Shown here: piece by piece, positions 32,893-43,553 of the stretch
How positions within the stretch are numbered: position 1 is the stretch's first letter
How the letters are laid out: each line of letters starts with the position of its first letter
From: Polycladomyces zharkentensis
Lineage (GTDB): Bacteria; Bacillota; Bacilli; Thermoactinomycetales; JIR-001
Direction: 5' to 3'
Assembly: GCF_016938855.1 (NCBI RefSeq)
Contig: NZ_JAFHAP010000006.1
Span: 62,001 to 126,000 of the forward strand
DNA: 64,000 nt
Position numbers and translations under genes: made by a program
The notes under the pieces: generated by a model
What the model saw: only the letters and a program-made list of their open reading frames with translations
Database searches by the model: none
What the model was told of the DNA's origin: nothing

Positions 32893-34563
32893 ATGCGAAG
32901 CGACAAAATCAAAAAGGGTTTTGACCGGGCGCCGCACAGGAGTTTGCTCAAGGCGACGGGACTGAAAGATGAGGATTTTGACAAGCCGTTTATCGGAATT
33001 TGCAACTCATTTGTGGAAATCATCCCAGGGCACAAACATCTGGACGAATTTGCCCGCGTGGTGAAGGAAGCCGTTTGGGAAGCGGGCGGTGTGCCCTTTG
33101 AATTCAACGTGATCGGTGTGGACGATGGGATCGCGATGGGTCACATCGGCATGCGTTACTCTCTGCCCAGCCGGGAGCTGATTGCGGATTCCCTGGAGAC
33201 CGTGGCCAATGCGCACTGGTTTGACGGTCTGATCTGTATCCCCAACTGTGACAAAATTACACCGGGAATGATGATGGGGGCGATGCGGGTCAACATCCCG
33301 ACCATCTTCATCAGCGGCGGGCCGATGGCTGCCGGGCGGTTGCCGGACGGACGCACCGTCGACCTGGCTTCCGTCTTTGAGGGAGTGGGTGCCTATAAGG
33401 CCGGGCGCATCGATGAGCAGGAGTTGAAACTGCTGGAGGATCACGGCTGTCCGAGCTGCGGCTCGTGTTCGGGGATGTTTACCGCCAACTCGATGAACTG
33501 TCTGGCCGAAGCGCTCGGGATCGCCCTGCCGGGTAACGGCAGCATCCTGGCAACCACGCCGGAGCGGAAAGAGCTGGCCCGACGCGCGGCACGGCAGATT
33601 CTGAAGCTGATCGAGGCGGATTTGAAGCCGCGCGACATCGTGACACTCGAATCGCTTGACAACGCGTTTGCGCTGGATATGGCGATGGGTGGTTCCACCA
33701 ACACGGTGCTGCACACATTGGCCATCGCGCATGAAGCGGGCGTGGAATATCCTTTGTCCCGGTTGAACGAATTGTCGGAACGGGTGCCCAATCTGTGCAA
33801 GGTAAGTCCCGCCGGGCAATGGCACATGGAGGATATCGATCGTGCCGGAGGGATTTCGGCGATTCTGAAAGAGCTGAGTAAAATTGACGGTTTGCTCCAC
33901 CTTGACCGACCGACGGTCACCTTGAAAACGCTGGGTGAAAATATCGCCGATGCCGAAATTCGGGATGAAGAAGTGATCCGTCCGCTGGAAAAAGCACATA
34001 GCAAGACGGGTGGATTGGCCATCCTGTATGGCAACCTGGCGCCGAACGGTGCGGTGATCAAAACGGGTGCAGTCGATCCCTCGATTCAGAAGTTCCGCGG
34101 TCCGGCGGTCGTGTTTGAGTCGCAGGAAGATGCGTTGGCCGGGATTATGCTTGGCAAGGTGAAATCCGGCGATGTCGTCGTGATCCGCTACGAAGGTCCC
34201 AAAGGCGGTCCCGGTATGCCGGAGATGCTGGCGCCCACGTCGGCGATTGCAGGCATGGGACTGGGCAAGGAAGTGGCATTGATCACGGACGGACGTTTTT
34301 CCGGCGCGACGCGTGGCATCAGTATCGGTCATATTTCTCCCGAGGCGGCGGAAGGTGGTGTGATCGCCGTAGTGGAGCCGGGCGATATCATCGAGATCGA
34401 CCTGCCCAACCGGCGCATCCATCTGGATGTTCCCGACGAAGTGATCCAGGAGCGTCTCGCCAAATGGCAGGAACCGGAACCCAAAGTGAAAGGCGGCTAT
34501 TTGCGGCGTTATGCGCGGTTGGTCACCTCCGCGAGCACGGGAGCTGTGCTGCGGGAAATCTGA
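32893..34563 (+). CDS. ilvD: Dihydroxy-acid dehydratase
   Basis: Fe-S dehydratase for the third step of valine and isoleucine synthesis. 556 residues. Cluster-ligand cysteines in [21 protein letters not shown] and [19 protein letters not shown]; substrate motif [19 protein letters not shown]-terminal swivelling domain with [12 protein letters not shown] and [25 protein letters not shown] with AGAAGGGGG upstream. It precedes the ilvB operon but is separated from it by a terminator-containing 720-base leader, so it is a separate unit. Confidence 0.96.
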   Translation: MRSDKIKKGFDRAPHRSLLKATGLKDEDFDKPFIGICNSFVEIIPGHKHLDEFARVVKEAVWEAGGVPFEFNVIGVDDGIAMGHIGMRYSLPSRELIADSLETVANAHWFDGLICIPNCDKITPGMMMGAMRVNIPTIFISGGPMAAGRLPDGRTVDLASVFEGVGAYKAGRIDEQELKLLEDHGCPSCGSCSGMFTANSMNCLAEALGIALPGNGSILATTPERKELARRAARQILKLIEADLKPRDIVTLESLDNAFALDMAMGGSTNTVLHTLAIAHEAGVEYPLSRLNELSERVPNLCKVSPAGQWHMEDIDRAGGISAILKELSKIDGLLHLDRPTVTLKTLGENIADAEIRDEEVIRPLEKAHSKTGGLAILYGNLAPNGAVIKTGAVDPSIQKFRGPAVVFESQEDALAGIMLGKVKSGDVVVIRYEGPKGGPGMPEMLAPTSAIAGMGLGKEVALITDGRFSGATRGISIGHISPEAAEGGVIAVVEPGDIIEIDLPNRRIHLDVPDEVIQERLAKWQEPEPKVKGGYLRRYARLVTSASTGAVLREI

Positions 34564-34666
34564 TTTGATCCATTGTCACAAAAAGTTTGAAATCTGGATT
34601 CACCTCACCCCAAGCTGATGGAATCGCTTTCACAAAATTTTTAGACAAAAAGAGTAATTGAACCGG

Positions 34667-34696
34667 TTGACATCCGCAAACCGAGGTGACTATAAT
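34667..34696 (+). promoter_or_regulatory. ilvB-operon promoter
   Basis: Consensus TTGACA (34667-34672), 18-base spacer, TATAAT (34691-34696), starting the riboswitch/T-box leader. Confidence 0.88.
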
Positions 34697-34744
34697 AACA
34701 CCTAAATAATCGAAATGGTTCAGTAAATCGGACAACGAGCAGTT

Positions 34745-34936
34745 CTGGTTGGGAGGGTGTCTAGGGTTCCGCCCGCGAGGGGACTGTGACCGAGCGACAC
34801 CAGCACTCGCCGGACGGCGGGTGTACACCGTGAGGATAAAAGCCTCTGCGGCAGGTTCTGACCAGACTCGGTACCTGTGTGTATTTTGTGCTGGGGATCG
34901 AGTCGTCCACCTGTTGGAAGAGGCTTGTTTTTATTG
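34745..34936 (+). promoter_or_regulatory. ykkC-class riboswitch, probably ppGpp type, with terminator
   Basis: Conserved ykkC core: GGTGTCTAGGGTTCCG, GGACTGTGACCGAGCGACACC, ACACCGTGAGGATAAAAGCC. The 3' strand AAGCCTCT (34840-34847), paired to GAGG in the aptamer, is complementary to AGAGGCTT (34919-34926), which is followed by GTTTTTATT. Ligand binding would therefore block a terminator: an ON switch. The ilv context favours the ppGpp subclass over guanidine or PRPP subclasses. Confidence 0.8.
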
Positions 34937-34939
34937 ACG

Positions 34940-35270
34940 AAAAAAACTGATGAGTCCAAAGGCTGTGAAAAGGACGGGAGCCGGATGGCGTGTCACAGAA
35001 AGTCCCGGGTTGATGAGACGGGATCACGCGCCGGTTGTCCCTCTCACCTTGGAGCCGACCATCGAAACGGGATGTAACGGTGCATCCCCGAGTAGGTGTT
35101 CTCCGGTTGTCGCCGTTATCGACGCGGTGTGCTCGCCGAGAGTGCACCGGTGGAGGCCGTTCGCCGCGAGGCGGCGGTGAAGTTGGGTGGTACCGCGAAC
35201 CTTTCGCCCCAATCTAGACGACAGGTGTGTTCGCTGTTGTCAACGGGTGAAAGGTTTTCATTTTTTCAAA
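34940..35270 (+). promoter_or_regulatory. T-box leader of ilvB operon
   Basis: Second regulatory RNA in series. Long stem I region, then the T-box sequence GGGTGGTACCGCGAACC (about 35186-35202). A terminator follows with arms CCTTTCGCCC and GGGTGAAAGG and the tail TTTTCATTTTTTC. By analogy with B. subtilis ilv-leu it should read tRNA-Leu; a CTC occurs in the likely specifier region but I could not fold it with certainty. Confidence 0.88.
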
Positions 35271-35283
35271 GGGGGTTCCAGAA

Positions 35284-37017
35284 TTGTCCACGACAGCAAC
35301 GATGACGACGGATCAGAAACAAGCGTCGACTGATCGTGAGCTGACCGGTTCCGAGATTTTGCTTCGTTGTCTGATTGAAGAGAAAGTGGAATTTATTTTC
35401 GGTTATCCGGGTGGAGCGGTGCTTCCGATTTACGATTCACTGTATTACGGGAGCATCAAGCACATTTTGTACCGCCACGAACAAGGGGCGATACACGCCG
35501 CGGACGGATACGCAAGGGCAACGGGCAAGCCGGGTGTGGTGATTGCCACGTCCGGACCGGGGGCGACCAACTTGGTGACGGGGATTGCCACCGCACAGAT
35601 GGATTCAATCCCGTTGGTGTGTATCACCGGCAACGTCCCGCAAAATCTGATCGGTACGGATGCGTTCCAGGAAGCGGACATCACGGGCATTACCATGCCG
35701 ATCACCAAGCACAGTTATTTGGTGCAGGATGTCAGAGACCTGCCGCGGGTGGTGAAAGAAGCGTTTCATATCGCCACCACCGGCAGACCGGGTCCGGTGC
35801 TGATCGACATCCCCAAGGATGTCTCCAATGCCAAGGCGCCTTTTTCCTATCCGGAGACGGTATCCATCCGTGGGTATCAGCCCACGACAAACCCGCATCC
35901 GCTGCAGATCGAGAAATTGCAACAGGCGATCGCCGAGTCGAAACGACCGCTGATTTTGGCCGGTGGAGGAGTGGTCACCTCCGGAGCCGATCAGCAATTG
36001 ATCGCGTTCGCGGAACGGGCGCAAATTCCGGTGACGACCACATTGATGGGAATCGGTGGCTTCCCCGGCACGCACCCGTTGTGGTTGGGGATGCCTGGGA
36101 TGCACGGGACGGTGGCGGCCAACCGCGCGTTGCTGGAATGCGATTTGCTGATCGGAATCGGCGCCCGGTTTGATGATCGGGTGACCATGGGGCGGATCGA
36201 CAAATTCGCCACGGGGGCCAAGATCGTTCACATCGATATCGACCCCGCAGAAATCGGCAAAAATGTCGACACCTACATTCCGATCGTCGGTGATGTGAAG
36301 CGGGTGTTGGAAACGGCCCTTAAGGACCCGCCGGTCAGTCAGTCCCAAGCTTGGTTGGAAAAACTGAAGGGGCTGAAACAGCAGTATCCGCTCACCTATA
36401 AACAAAGTGACAACATGCTGAAACCGCAATGGGTCATCCAACACCTGTATGAAACGACGGGTGGGGATGCGATCGTCACCACTGATGTGGGTCAGCATCA
36501 GATGTGGGTGGCGCAATATTTCCGCTTCTCCCGGCCGCGTTCGCTGATCAGCTCGGGTGGCCTGGGCACGATGGGCTTCGGGTTCCCCGCCGCGATCGGT
36601 GCGCAGTTGGCCTATCCCGACCGGACGGTGATCTCCGTGACGGGAGATGGTGGTTTCCAGATGACCGCCCAGGAACTGGCCGTGGTGGCGCTGGCCAACA
36701 TTCCCGTCAAAGTGGCCATCATCAACAACCAATGTTTGGGCATGGTCCGGCAATGGCAGGAAGTGTTCTATCAACGCCGCTACAGTGAAGTGGACTTGTC
36801 CGGCAGCCCGGATTTCGTCAAGCTGGCGGAAGCTTACGGCGTCAAAGGTTTGCGGGCACGTACGGTGGATGAAGCACGTCAGGCTTGGCGGGAGGCCCTG
36901 GATCATCCCGGCCCGGTCGTAATCGACTTCCAGGTGGACCCGGAGGAAAACGTCTATCCGATGGTGGCGCCGGGAGCAGGACTGGATGAGATGATGCTGG
37001 GGGATGAAAAAGCATGA
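35284..37017 (+). CDS. ilvB: Acetolactate synthase large subunit
   Basis: ThDP-dependent enzyme making 2-acetolactate and 2-aceto-2-hydroxybutyrate. 577 residues. Catalytic Glu in [22 protein letters not shown]/oxidase-like middle domain, ThDP motif [32 protein letters not shown] start at 35284 with AAAGGGGG eight bases upstream; ATG 35302 is a weaker alternative. Overlaps ilvN by four bases (ATGA). First gene of ilvB-ilvN-ilvC-leuA-leuB. Confidence 0.96.
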   Translation: MSTTATMTTDQKQASTDRELTGSEILLRCLIEEKVEFIFGYPGGAVLPIYDSLYYGSIKHILYRHEQGAIHAADGYARATGKPGVVIATSGPGATNLVTGIATAQMDSIPLVCITGNVPQNLIGTDAFQEADITGITMPITKHSYLVQDVRDLPRVVKEAFHIATTGRPGPVLIDIPKDVSNAKAPFSYPETVSIRGYQPTTNPHPLQIEKLQQAIAESKRPLILAGGGVVTSGADQQLIAFAERAQIPVTTTLMGIGGFPGTHPLWLGMPGMHGTVAANRALLECDLLIGIGARFDDRVTMGRIDKFATGAKIVHIDIDPAEIGKNVDTYIPIVGDVKRVLETALKDPPVSQSQAWLEKLKGLKQQYPLTYKQSDNMLKPQWVIQHLYETTGGDAIVTTDVGQHQMWVAQYFRFSRPRSLISSGGLGTMGFGFPAAIGAQLAYPDRTVISVTGDGGFQMTAQELAVVALANIPVKVAIINNQCLGMVRQWQEVFYQRRYSEVDLSGSPDFVKLAEAYGVKGLRARTVDEARQAWREALDHPGPVVIDFQVDPEENVYPMVAPGAGLDEMMLGDEKA

Positions 37018-37520
37018 GACACATCATTTCGATTCTGGTCAACAACCAGCCGCGCGTGCTGGCACGGGTGGCCAGCCTGTTCGGCAGACGCAATTTCAAT
37101 ATCGAGAGCATCAGTGTCGGTGAGTCCGAAGAACCCGGTCTGTCGCGGATCGTGATCGTGACTCACGGAGATGCCCGGACGATGGAACAGGTTTCCAAGC
37201 ATTTGCACAAATTGATCGATGTGATCAAGGTGCAGGATTTGAGCATCCAACAGTCGGTGGCCCGGGAGCTGCTGCTGGTGAAGGTGGGGGCCACTGCCTC
37301 CAATCGGGCGGAGATCCAGGGGATCATTGAACCGTTCCGGGCGTCGGTCGTCGATGTCGGCATCAACAGCTTGATGATCCAGGCAACCGGTGACCGCGAA
37401 AAACTGGATGCGCTCATCGAACTGCTGCGTCCGTACGGCATCAAGGAACTGGCACGGACAGGGATTACCGCCCTGCCGCGCAGCATGCAGATTCAACCCA
37501 AAGCGCAAATGCATGCGTAA
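37014..37520 (+). CDS. ilvN: Acetolactate synthase small (regulatory) subunit
   Basis: Regulatory subunit (ilvH/ilvN) giving valine feedback control to IlvB. ACT domain at the N-terminus ([34 protein letters not shown]) and C-terminal ALS_ss domain ([26 protein letters not shown]). 168 residues. Starts within the ilvB stop codon, ensuring matched stoichiometry. Confidence 0.96.
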   Translation: MRHIISILVNNQPRVLARVASLFGRRNFNIESISVGESEEPGLSRIVIVTHGDARTMEQVSKHLHKLIDVIKVQDLSIQQSVARELLLVKVGATASNRAEIQGIIEPFRASVVDVGINSLMIQATGDREKLDALIELLRPYGIKELARTGITALPRSMQIQPKAQMHA

Positions 37521-37578
37521 GGACTTCATCAAAGCGGATCCGTTCACATCACATACATTTTACGGGGAGGAATGCAAC

Positions 37579-38592
37579 ATGGTGAAAATGTACTATGAAC
37601 AAGATGCACAACTGGACGCATTGAAAGGGAAAACCGTCGCAGTGATCGGGTATGGCAGCCAAGGTCACGCCCAAGCGCAAAACCTTAGGGACAGCGGCGT
37701 TCACGTCATTATCGGCCTTCGTCCGGGGCGCTCTTGGGAACAGGCGGAACAAGACGGGTTTGAAGTGTTTGAGGTGGACGAGGCCGTTCGCCGCGCGGAC
37801 GTCGTGCAACTTCTGCTGCCGGATGAAGTGCAGGCCAAGGTGTATCAGGAACAGGTAGCCCCTCATTTGAAATCGGGATCGGCCCTGTTCTTCTCCCACG
37901 GGTTCAACATTCATTTCGGTCAGATCCGGCCGGCAAGCGACGTGGACGTGGTGCTGATCGCGCCAAAGGGACCGGGTCACCTGGTACGTCGCGTCTACGT
38001 AGAAGGTTTCGGTGTTCCGGCATTGATCGCGGTACATCAGGACGCCAGCGGTCAGGCCAAGGAGCTGGGATTGGCTTATGCCAAAGGCATCGGTGCCACC
38101 CGGGCCGGCGTGATCGAAACCACCTTCAAAGAGGAGACGGAAACGGACTTGTTCGGCGAGCAAGCCGTGTTGTGCGGTGGTGTGAGCGAGCTGGTCAAAG
38201 CCGGGTTCGAAACGCTGGTGGAAGCGGGTTATCAGCCGGAAATCGCCTATTTTGAGTGTTTGCACGAATTGAAATTGATCGTCGACCTGATGTATGAGGG
38301 CGGTTTGGCCAACATGCGGTATTCGGTCAGCGACACGGCTGAGTACGGTGACTATTCCAGCGGCAAACGCGTCGTGGGAGAAGCTTCGCGTCAAGCGATG
38401 AAAGAAGTGTTGAAGGAAATTCAGGACGGCACCTTCGCCCGCAACTGGATCGACGAAAACCGGCAAGGGCGCCCCAACTTCCAACGTTTGCGGGAAGAGG
38501 AGAGAAACCATCAACTGGAACGGGTGGGAGCGGAATTGCGCCGTATGATGGCCTGGCTGGACGATAAGAAAAAAGAACCGGTACAGTCTTGA
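37579..38592 (+). CDS. ilvC: Ketol-acid reductoisomerase
   Basis: NADP(H)- and Mg-dependent isomeroreductase acting on acetolactate. Class I short form, 337 residues. Rossmann motif GYGSQGHAQ (24-32), phosphate-binding loop [10 protein letters not shown], catalytic segments [31 protein letters not shown] and [22 protein letters not shown] 37579 preceded by ACGGGGAGGAATGC; the longer frame from 37390 overlaps ilvN and is rejected. Confidence 0.96.
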   Translation: MVKMYYEQDAQLDALKGKTVAVIGYGSQGHAQAQNLRDSGVHVIIGLRPGRSWEQAEQDGFEVFEVDEAVRRADVVQLLLPDEVQAKVYQEQVAPHLKSGSALFFSHGFNIHFGQIRPASDVDVVLIAPKGPGHLVRRVYVEGFGVPALIAVHQDASGQAKELGLAYAKGIGATRAGVIETTFKEETETDLFGEQAVLCGGVSELVKAGFETLVEAGYQPEIAYFECLHELKLIVDLMYEGGLANMRYSVSDTAEYGDYSSGKRVVGEASRQAMKEVLKEIQDGTFARNWIDENRQGRPNFQRLREEERNHQLERVGAELRRMMAWLDDKKKEPVQS

Positions 38593-38611
38593 GGACGAAG
38601 GGGGGATGGCC

Positions 38612-40162
38612 ATGCGAACGGTTCAGATCTTTGACACCACTTTGAGGGACGGCGAACAATCGCCCGGCGTCAATCTGAGCACGGAGGAAAAGGTAGAAAT
38701 CGCTCTGCAGCTGGAACGGTTGGGTGTAAATGTGATCGAGGCGGGGTTCGCCGCCTCTTCCCCCGGCGATCATGCGGCTGTCCGCGAGGTGGCGCGGGTG
38801 GTGACCGATGCTTCCGTGGCCAGTCTGTCGCGGGCGGTACAGCGGGATATCGACGCGGCGTGGGAGGCGTTGAAAGAAGCGAAGCAGCCCGCCATTCACA
38901 TCTTTCTCGCCACCTCGCCCATTCACCGTAAATACAAGCTGAGAAAAACGAAAGAGCAAGTGTTGGAGCAGGCGGCAGAGGCGGTGCGGTATGCCAAACG
39001 GTTTTTTCCCGTCGTGGAGTTTTCTCCGGAAGACGCGGGGCGCACGGAGCTCGACTTTCTCTGCGAGGTGGCGGACGTCGTCATCCGGGCCGGTGCCGAC
39101 GTGCTCAACATCCCGGATACGGTGGGATACCTGACACCGGATGAATACGCCAACATCTTTGTGCAACTGCGAGAGCGGGTACCGGCTGTGGAGCGGGTGA
39201 AACTGAGCGCACACTGTCACGATGACCTCGGATTGGCTGTGGCCAACAGTTTGGCCGCTGTCCGGGCCGGAGTGGATCAAGTGGAGGGAGCCATCAACGG
39301 GATCGGAGAACGCGCAGGCAACGCGGCATTGGAAGAAGTCGTGATGGCATTGTATACGCGTCAATCCTATTATCAAGTTACGACTACGATTCGACCGGCT
39401 GAAATTGCACGGACCAGCCGGTTGGTCAGCAAACTGACGGGGATGCCTGTGCCTGCCAACAAGGCAATCGTCGGTGCCAACGCCTTTGCTCACGAATCGG
39501 GCATTCATCAGGATGGCATGTTGAAACACCAGGAAACATACGAGATCATCCGGCCGGAGACTGTCGGATTTTCTCAGACCAAGCTGGTCCTGGGCAAACA
39601 CTCGGGGCGGCACGCATTTCGTGAACGGTTGGAGGCTTTGGGTTATTCGTTATCCGATGAACGGATCAATGCCCTGTTTGTCCGTTTCAAGGAATTGGCG
39701 GACCGTAAAAAGACACTTACCGATGAGGACTTGGTCGCGCTGGCGGAGGAAAAGCAAGGCGAGGTTGCGGAGATTTTCGAACTGGAATCGATCCAGCTCT
39801 CCTATGGCAACCATGCATTGCCGACGGCATCGCTTCGTTTGCGAAACCGTCAAACAGGAGACCAAGTGGAAGAAGCGGCATGCGGCAACGGCTCGATCGA
39901 TGCGATCTTCAAAGCGATCGATCGGGCGACGGGCGAAGAAGTGGAATTGCTCGACTACAAAGTGGCTTCAAACACACAGGGTACGGATGCACTGGGTGAA
40001 GGGTACGTCCAACTGCGTCAAGGTGAGATGACCGTGCAGGGTCGGGGGGTAAGTACCGACGTACTGGAAGCGAGCGCACGGGCGTATATCGATGCAATCA
40101 ACCGTCTGCTGACGCGGAAGCAGGCGAAAAAGGATGCTGCGCTGAATGCGGTGTTGGGATGA
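38612..40162 (+). CDS. leuA: 2-isopropylmalate synthase
   Basis: First committed step of leucine synthesis. DRE-TIM barrel with [13 protein letters not shown] at residues 7-19, metal ligands in [37 protein letters not shown], then a C-terminal leucine-feedback LeuA dimer domain (about 390-510). 516 residues. The second ATG (38612) is preferred because AAGGGGGG sits six bases before it and abuts the first ATG (38606); it also matches B. subtilis LeuA. Confidence 0.95.
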   Translation: MRTVQIFDTTLRDGEQSPGVNLSTEEKVEIALQLERLGVNVIEAGFAASSPGDHAAVREVARVVTDASVASLSRAVQRDIDAAWEALKEAKQPAIHIFLATSPIHRKYKLRKTKEQVLEQAAEAVRYAKRFFPVVEFSPEDAGRTELDFLCEVADVVIRAGADVLNIPDTVGYLTPDEYANIFVQLRERVPAVERVKLSAHCHDDLGLAVANSLAAVRAGVDQVEGAINGIGERAGNAALEEVVMALYTRQSYYQVTTTIRPAEIARTSRLVSKLTGMPVPANKAIVGANAFAHESGIHQDGMLKHQETYEIIRPETVGFSQTKLVLGKHSGRHAFRERLEALGYSLSDERINALFVRFKELADRKKTLTDEDLVALAEEKQGEVAEIFELESIQLSYGNHALPTASLRLRNRQTGDQVEEAACGNGSIDAIFKAIDRATGEEVELLDYKVASNTQGTDALGEGYVQLRQGEMTVQGRGVSTDVLEASARAYIDAINRLLTRKQAKKDAALNAVLG

Positions 40163-40186
40163 AGGCAAACGGAGGGAGAGAAGCAT

Positions 40187-41305
40187 ATGGGAACGGTGAA
40201 AAAAATCGCAGTGCTTCCCGGTGACGGAATCGGTCCGGAAATCATGGAGGAAGCGCTGAAAGTATTGCGAAAGGTGGAAGACCAATTCGGTCATTCGTTT
40301 CAGTTTACCTTCGGGATGGCGGGAGGAGGGGCGGTTGACCGCGTCGGCAACCCGCTTCCCGAAGAGACGCTTTCGCTCTGTCAACAGTCGGATGCCGTGT
40401 TGCTGGCGGCGGTCGGCGGTCCCAAATGGGACAACAACCCGCCGGAGTTGCGCCCTGAGCAGGCATTGCTGGGATTGCGCAAGTCGCTGAACTTGTATGC
40501 CAACCTGCGGCCGGCCGTTCTGTTTGAGGGATTGGAGAATGCCTCCACCCTCAAGCCGGAAGTGGTGAAGGGTGTCGATCTGCTCGTGGTGCGCGAGTTG
40601 ACCGGCGGCATCTACTTCGGTGAAAAGAAACGGGAGCGGTTGGAAGACGGCGAACAGGCAACGGATACGCTGGTGTACCACGAGCGCGAAGTGGAGCGGA
40701 TCGTGCGGCGGGCTTTTGAGATTGCGCGCGGTCGCCGGAAAAAGCTGACCTCCGTAGACAAGGCCAATATTTTGGAAAGCTCCCGCCTGTGGCGGTCGGT
40801 GGTGGACCGCGTGGCACGAGATTATCCGGATGTGCAGGTGGAGCATGTGTTGGTGGACAACTGCGCCATGCAGTTGATCCGCCGTCCGGCCGACTTCGAC
40901 GTGATCGTCACCGAGAACATGTTCGGCGATATTTTGAGTGATGAAACCGCCATGCTGACGGGTTCCATCGGATTGTTGCCGTCGGCCAGCCTGGGTGAGG
41001 GCACGACGGGACTGTACGAACCCGTTCACGGTTCCGCGCCGGACATCGCCGGTCAAAGTGTGGCCAATCCGGCTGCCATGATCCTGTCAGCGGCGATGAT
41101 GCTGCGCCATTCTTTCGGATACGAGGAAGCGGCGACAGCAGTGGAGCAGGCGGTACGCAAGGTGCTGGCCGACGGGCATCGTACCGCCGACCTCGCCGGA
41201 CCGGGTGCGTTGGCGGTCAGCACGGAAGAATTCGGCGATCTCGTCGTGGAAGCGATGAACGCCTATGAACCGGACCCGAAAGTGCCGATGGAAGCCGTCA
41301 TGTAA
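40187..41305 (+). CDS. leuB: 3-isopropylmalate dehydrogenase
   Basis: NAD-dependent oxidative decarboxylase of leucine synthesis. 372 residues. [11 protein letters not shown] start, [10 protein letters not shown], the NAD/metal motif [31 protein letters not shown] and [17 protein letters not shown] with GGAGGGAG upstream. The operon ends here with a terminator; leuC and leuD, which follow in B. subtilis, are not in the window. Confidence 0.96.
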   Translation: MGTVKKIAVLPGDGIGPEIMEEALKVLRKVEDQFGHSFQFTFGMAGGGAVDRVGNPLPEETLSLCQQSDAVLLAAVGGPKWDNNPPELRPEQALLGLRKSLNLYANLRPAVLFEGLENASTLKPEVVKGVDLLVVRELTGGIYFGEKKRERLEDGEQATDTLVYHEREVERIVRRAFEIARGRRKKLTSVDKANILESSRLWRSVVDRVARDYPDVQVEHVLVDNCAMQLIRRPADFDVIVTENMFGDILSDETAMLTGSIGLLPSASLGEGTTGLYEPVHGSAPDIAGQSVANPAAMILSAAMMLRHSFGYEEAATAVEQAVRKVLADGHRTADLAGPGALAVSTEEFGDLVVEAMNAYEPDPKVPMEAVM

Positions 41306-41349
41306 TGATATGGAAATCAAATGGTTCCCTCTGGTTCTGAGGAGAATGA

Positions 41350-41384
41350 CACCCGGCGGAAAAACCGCTGGGTTGTTTTGTTTT
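41350..41384 (+). terminator. Terminator of the ilv-leu operon
   Basis: ACCCGGCGG/CCGCTGGGT arms followed by TGTTTTGTTTTG. Confidence 0.88.
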
Positions 41385-41461
41385 GGGCCGATATTTTTGA
41401 CAAAAAAACATCATTTTCAGAAACAATAAAAATCGAACGTTATTGGAAAGGGAGCTGCGAT

Positions 41462-42283
41462 ATGAGTCAACAGAAGAACATGTTGTTTGGGGAAGTCACC
41501 CTGACGCGCGACAGTATCGCTGAGGATCTCCGTCGCCTCGGTTTGCAACCGGGAGCGACCGTCATCGTACACAGTTCGCTTCGGTCGTTGGGATTCGTCT
41601 GTGGCGGACCGGTGGCACTGGTGCAGGCATTGATGGATGTGGTGAGGGAAGAGGGAACCATCGTCATGCCCACATTCACCGGTGATGTTTCCGATCCTGC
41701 GACGTGGGAGAATCCGCCCGTGCCGCAGGCGTGGTGGCCGATCATCCGTGAAACGATGCCCGCTTTTGATCCGCGCATCACTCCTGCTTGGGGAATGGGA
41801 AAAACGGTGGAAGTCTTTCGCACTTGGCCCGGCGTGCTGCGCAGTGCGCATCCCGCATTTTCGTTTGCGGCATGGGGGAAGGAAGCGGAGGCAATCACCC
41901 GGTCGCATTCACTCGATTACGGTTTGGGTGAATCATCCCCGTTGGCACGGATTTATGAGCGGGATGGTCAGGTTTTGTTACTGGGGGTCGGTTTTGATAA
42001 CAACACCTCGTTTCATCTGGCCGAATACCGCGTGAGAGGGGCAAAAACGACGATCGCCGGCGCCCCCGTTTGGAAAGAGGGTGGGCGCAAATGGGTCACC
42101 TATCAAGAGATTCAACACGAAACGGAGCGGTTCCTCGAATTGGGCGAAGCATTTGAGCGGGAGACGGGATGCGTCATCAAAGGCAGGGTGGGGTTGTCGG
42201 AGGCAAAACTGTTTTCACAGCGTGCGGCGGTCGACTTTGCCAAGGAGTGGTTGGAACGACAGCGGCAGAAAGAAACATATTGA
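41462..42283 (+). CDS. Aminoglycoside N(3)-acetyltransferase (YokD-like)
   Basis: AAC(3)-family acetyl-CoA-dependent N-acetyltransferase; whether it acts on aminoglycosides in this host is unknown, since chromosomal YokD-like members can have other substrates. Motifs VIVHSSLRSLGFVCGGP, GTIVMPTFTGD, SAHPAFSFAAWG, SPLARIYERDGQVLLLGVGFDNNTSFHLAEYR. 273 residues. ATG 41462 has AAAGGGAG upstream; the earlier frame runs through the leuB terminator. Followed immediately by a possible IS605-type end. Confidence 0.88.
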   Translation: MSQQKNMLFGEVTLTRDSIAEDLRRLGLQPGATVIVHSSLRSLGFVCGGPVALVQALMDVVREEGTIVMPTFTGDVSDPATWENPPVPQAWWPIIRETMPAFDPRITPAWGMGKTVEVFRTWPGVLRSAHPAFSFAAWGKEAEAITRSHSLDYGLGESSPLARIYERDGQVLLLGVGFDNNTSFHLAEYRVRGAKTTIAGAPVWKEGGRKWVTYQEIQHETERFLELGEAFERETGCVIKGRVGLSEAKLFSQRAAVDFAKEWLERQRQKETY

Positions 42284-42345
42284 CCTCCACACGGCTGAAG
42301 CCACCAGAGGCGCATCTTCCGGTCTCGGTGAGATTCCGGGGTGGT
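42281..42345 (-). mobile_element. Possible solo right end of an IS200/IS605-type element
   Basis: Minus strand: GGAATCTCACCGAG, CCTCTGGTGGCTTCAGCCGTGTGGAGGTCAA. The block CCTCTGGTG-GCTT-AGCCGTG-GGAG matches the end of repeat B, and GGAGGTCAA is the typical terminus of tnpB elements. The rest of 42346-42504 shows no gene. Confidence 0.5.
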
Positions 42346-42504
42346 TCATGCCTCAAGTCAAATAACGCGTCATCCACTCTCCCCTATGATTTTTTCGTGC
42401 CTGTTACCGTACGCCGGTTGGTTTTCCCTTACGCTCATGGCAAAAGGATCACCGTATCATCGGATGATCGATTACGTTTGAAACCCGATACAACCCTTCG
42501 TTTT

Positions 42505-42743
42505 AGGGCGTGTCCGGTCATTTGGTAAGGGAGCAATGTTTTCCCGGACGAGCGACTGACCAAGCCCTGACTGAGCGAAGACTCGGGAAGCGCGGGATTG
42601 AAATCGCGGGCAATTTCCTCAAAGCGAAGCGTACTTTGCCCGCGATCTGCGCTGACCGGGTCGGAGCGGTCATCATCTGCATCCCTGCAGGGCGCAGGTG
42701 GAGTGAGCCGGGAAAGTATTGTGGACAACGCCAGACACACTCG
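42505..42743 (+). repeat. Repeat A copy, direct orientation
   Basis: 239 bases, same length and orientation as copy 1, nearly identical through AAGGGAGCAATGTTTTCCCG, GACTGACCAAGCCCTGACTG and CTGCAGGGCGCAGGTGGAG. It contains an 11-base perfect stem ATCGCGGGCAA/TTGCCCGCGAT. Confidence 0.88.
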
Positions 42744-42775
42744 AAGCGGACGGAGGGGGTGTATCGGGCGAATCG

Positions 42776-43207
42776 TCAGAAAACACGGAGAATATTTTCC
42801 CATAAAGGTAGTCTGCGCACGTCTTTTTTTCGTCTCTGTTCTTTACCCAATTCACGGGCGGGCTGGATGAACCGATGCAAGGACGGTGCCCACTCTTTCA
42901 AAAGTCGAATTGCCAGTTTTCTTTGTTCCGTGGTTTTGCATGGTACGACAACACCGCGCACCATCAATTTAACGGGTGTGCCCATCGGCGTGACGGTCGT
43001 TTGCGTTTCCACTTGTTCTCCATTGTAATGAGTGACCATGATCCTGCGACCGTTTTCTGAGTTCCACGCTTGGATGACGAGGGAATCACTTCGGTTTGCG
43101 GACGAGATACGAACCCGGAAATTGTCGGCATGCTCAAAATCTCGATATTCTCCCACTTTCTTGACGATCATCTTGACAGTATCAAGAAAATCCATAATGT
43201 TCAACAC
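42776..43207 (-). CDS. Hypothetical protein
   Basis: 143-residue protein I do not recognise. No signal peptide, transmembrane helix or cysteine motif; alternating strand/helix pattern (NFRVRISSANRSDSLVIQAWNSENGRRIMVTHYNGEQVETQTTVTPMGTPVKLMVRG) and a basic C-terminus (KEQRRKKDVRRLP). GTG at 43207 has AAAGG five bases upstream; an internal ATG at 43195 lacks one. Codon use looks real but its neighbours are repeat A and an empty stretch, so it may be an orphan accessory gene. Confidence 0.6.
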   Translation of the reverse strand: MLNIMDFLDTVKMIVKKVGEYRDFEHADNFRVRISSANRSDSLVIQAWNSENGRRIMVTHYNGEQVETQTTVTPMGTPVKLMVRGVVVPCKTTEQRKLAIRLLKEWAPSLHRFIQPARELGKEQRRKKDVRRLPLWENILRVF

Positions 43208-43400
43208 GCCATCCTTTCAGCGTTATGGTGCGTACCTGTCTGTTCACCCCTATTGACGATCTGGCCTGGCCGATTGTTGCACGGTTTGGGAAAAAATCAG
43301 GGGAAAATCTTTTGATGGAAGGAAAAATTGGGGAGCTTTCAGAAATGATTATACATATAAATAAGAAAGAGATGCTGGCCGCATCGAAGGAGGGAAAGCC

Positions 43401-43541
43401 ATGTCTGCCATAGGGATTCTGATTTTTCTGACCGCAGTGGGCGTGGCGTTGTTGGTGGGATATATCGTGAATGATTTCGTCGGAAGGTGGAAAGCAGGCG
43501 AGCATGAGCCGGCAAGAGGAAAGGACGACCGGGGAAGATAA
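43401..43541 (+). CDS. 46-residue single-helix membrane protein
   Basis: Begins MSAIGILIFLTAVGVALLVG, one transmembrane helix (about residues 3-24), then a charged tail (RWKAGEHEPARGKDDRGR). ATG has AAGGAGGG seven bases upstream, and a strong terminator follows 12 bases after the stop. These signals support a real gene despite its size. No family recognised. Confidence 0.6.
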   Translation: MSAIGILIFLTAVGVALLVGYIVNDFVGRWKAGEHEPARGKDDRGR

Positions 43542-43553
43542 CATGGGAAACCG

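Noticed and set aside
33007-34422. 471-codon minus-strand frame inside ilvD
   Set aside because: Antisense shadow of ilvD with no recognisable motif.
43225-43413. 62-codon frame upstream of the 46-residue membrane protein
   Set aside because: No ribosome site, overlaps the next start region, no homology.
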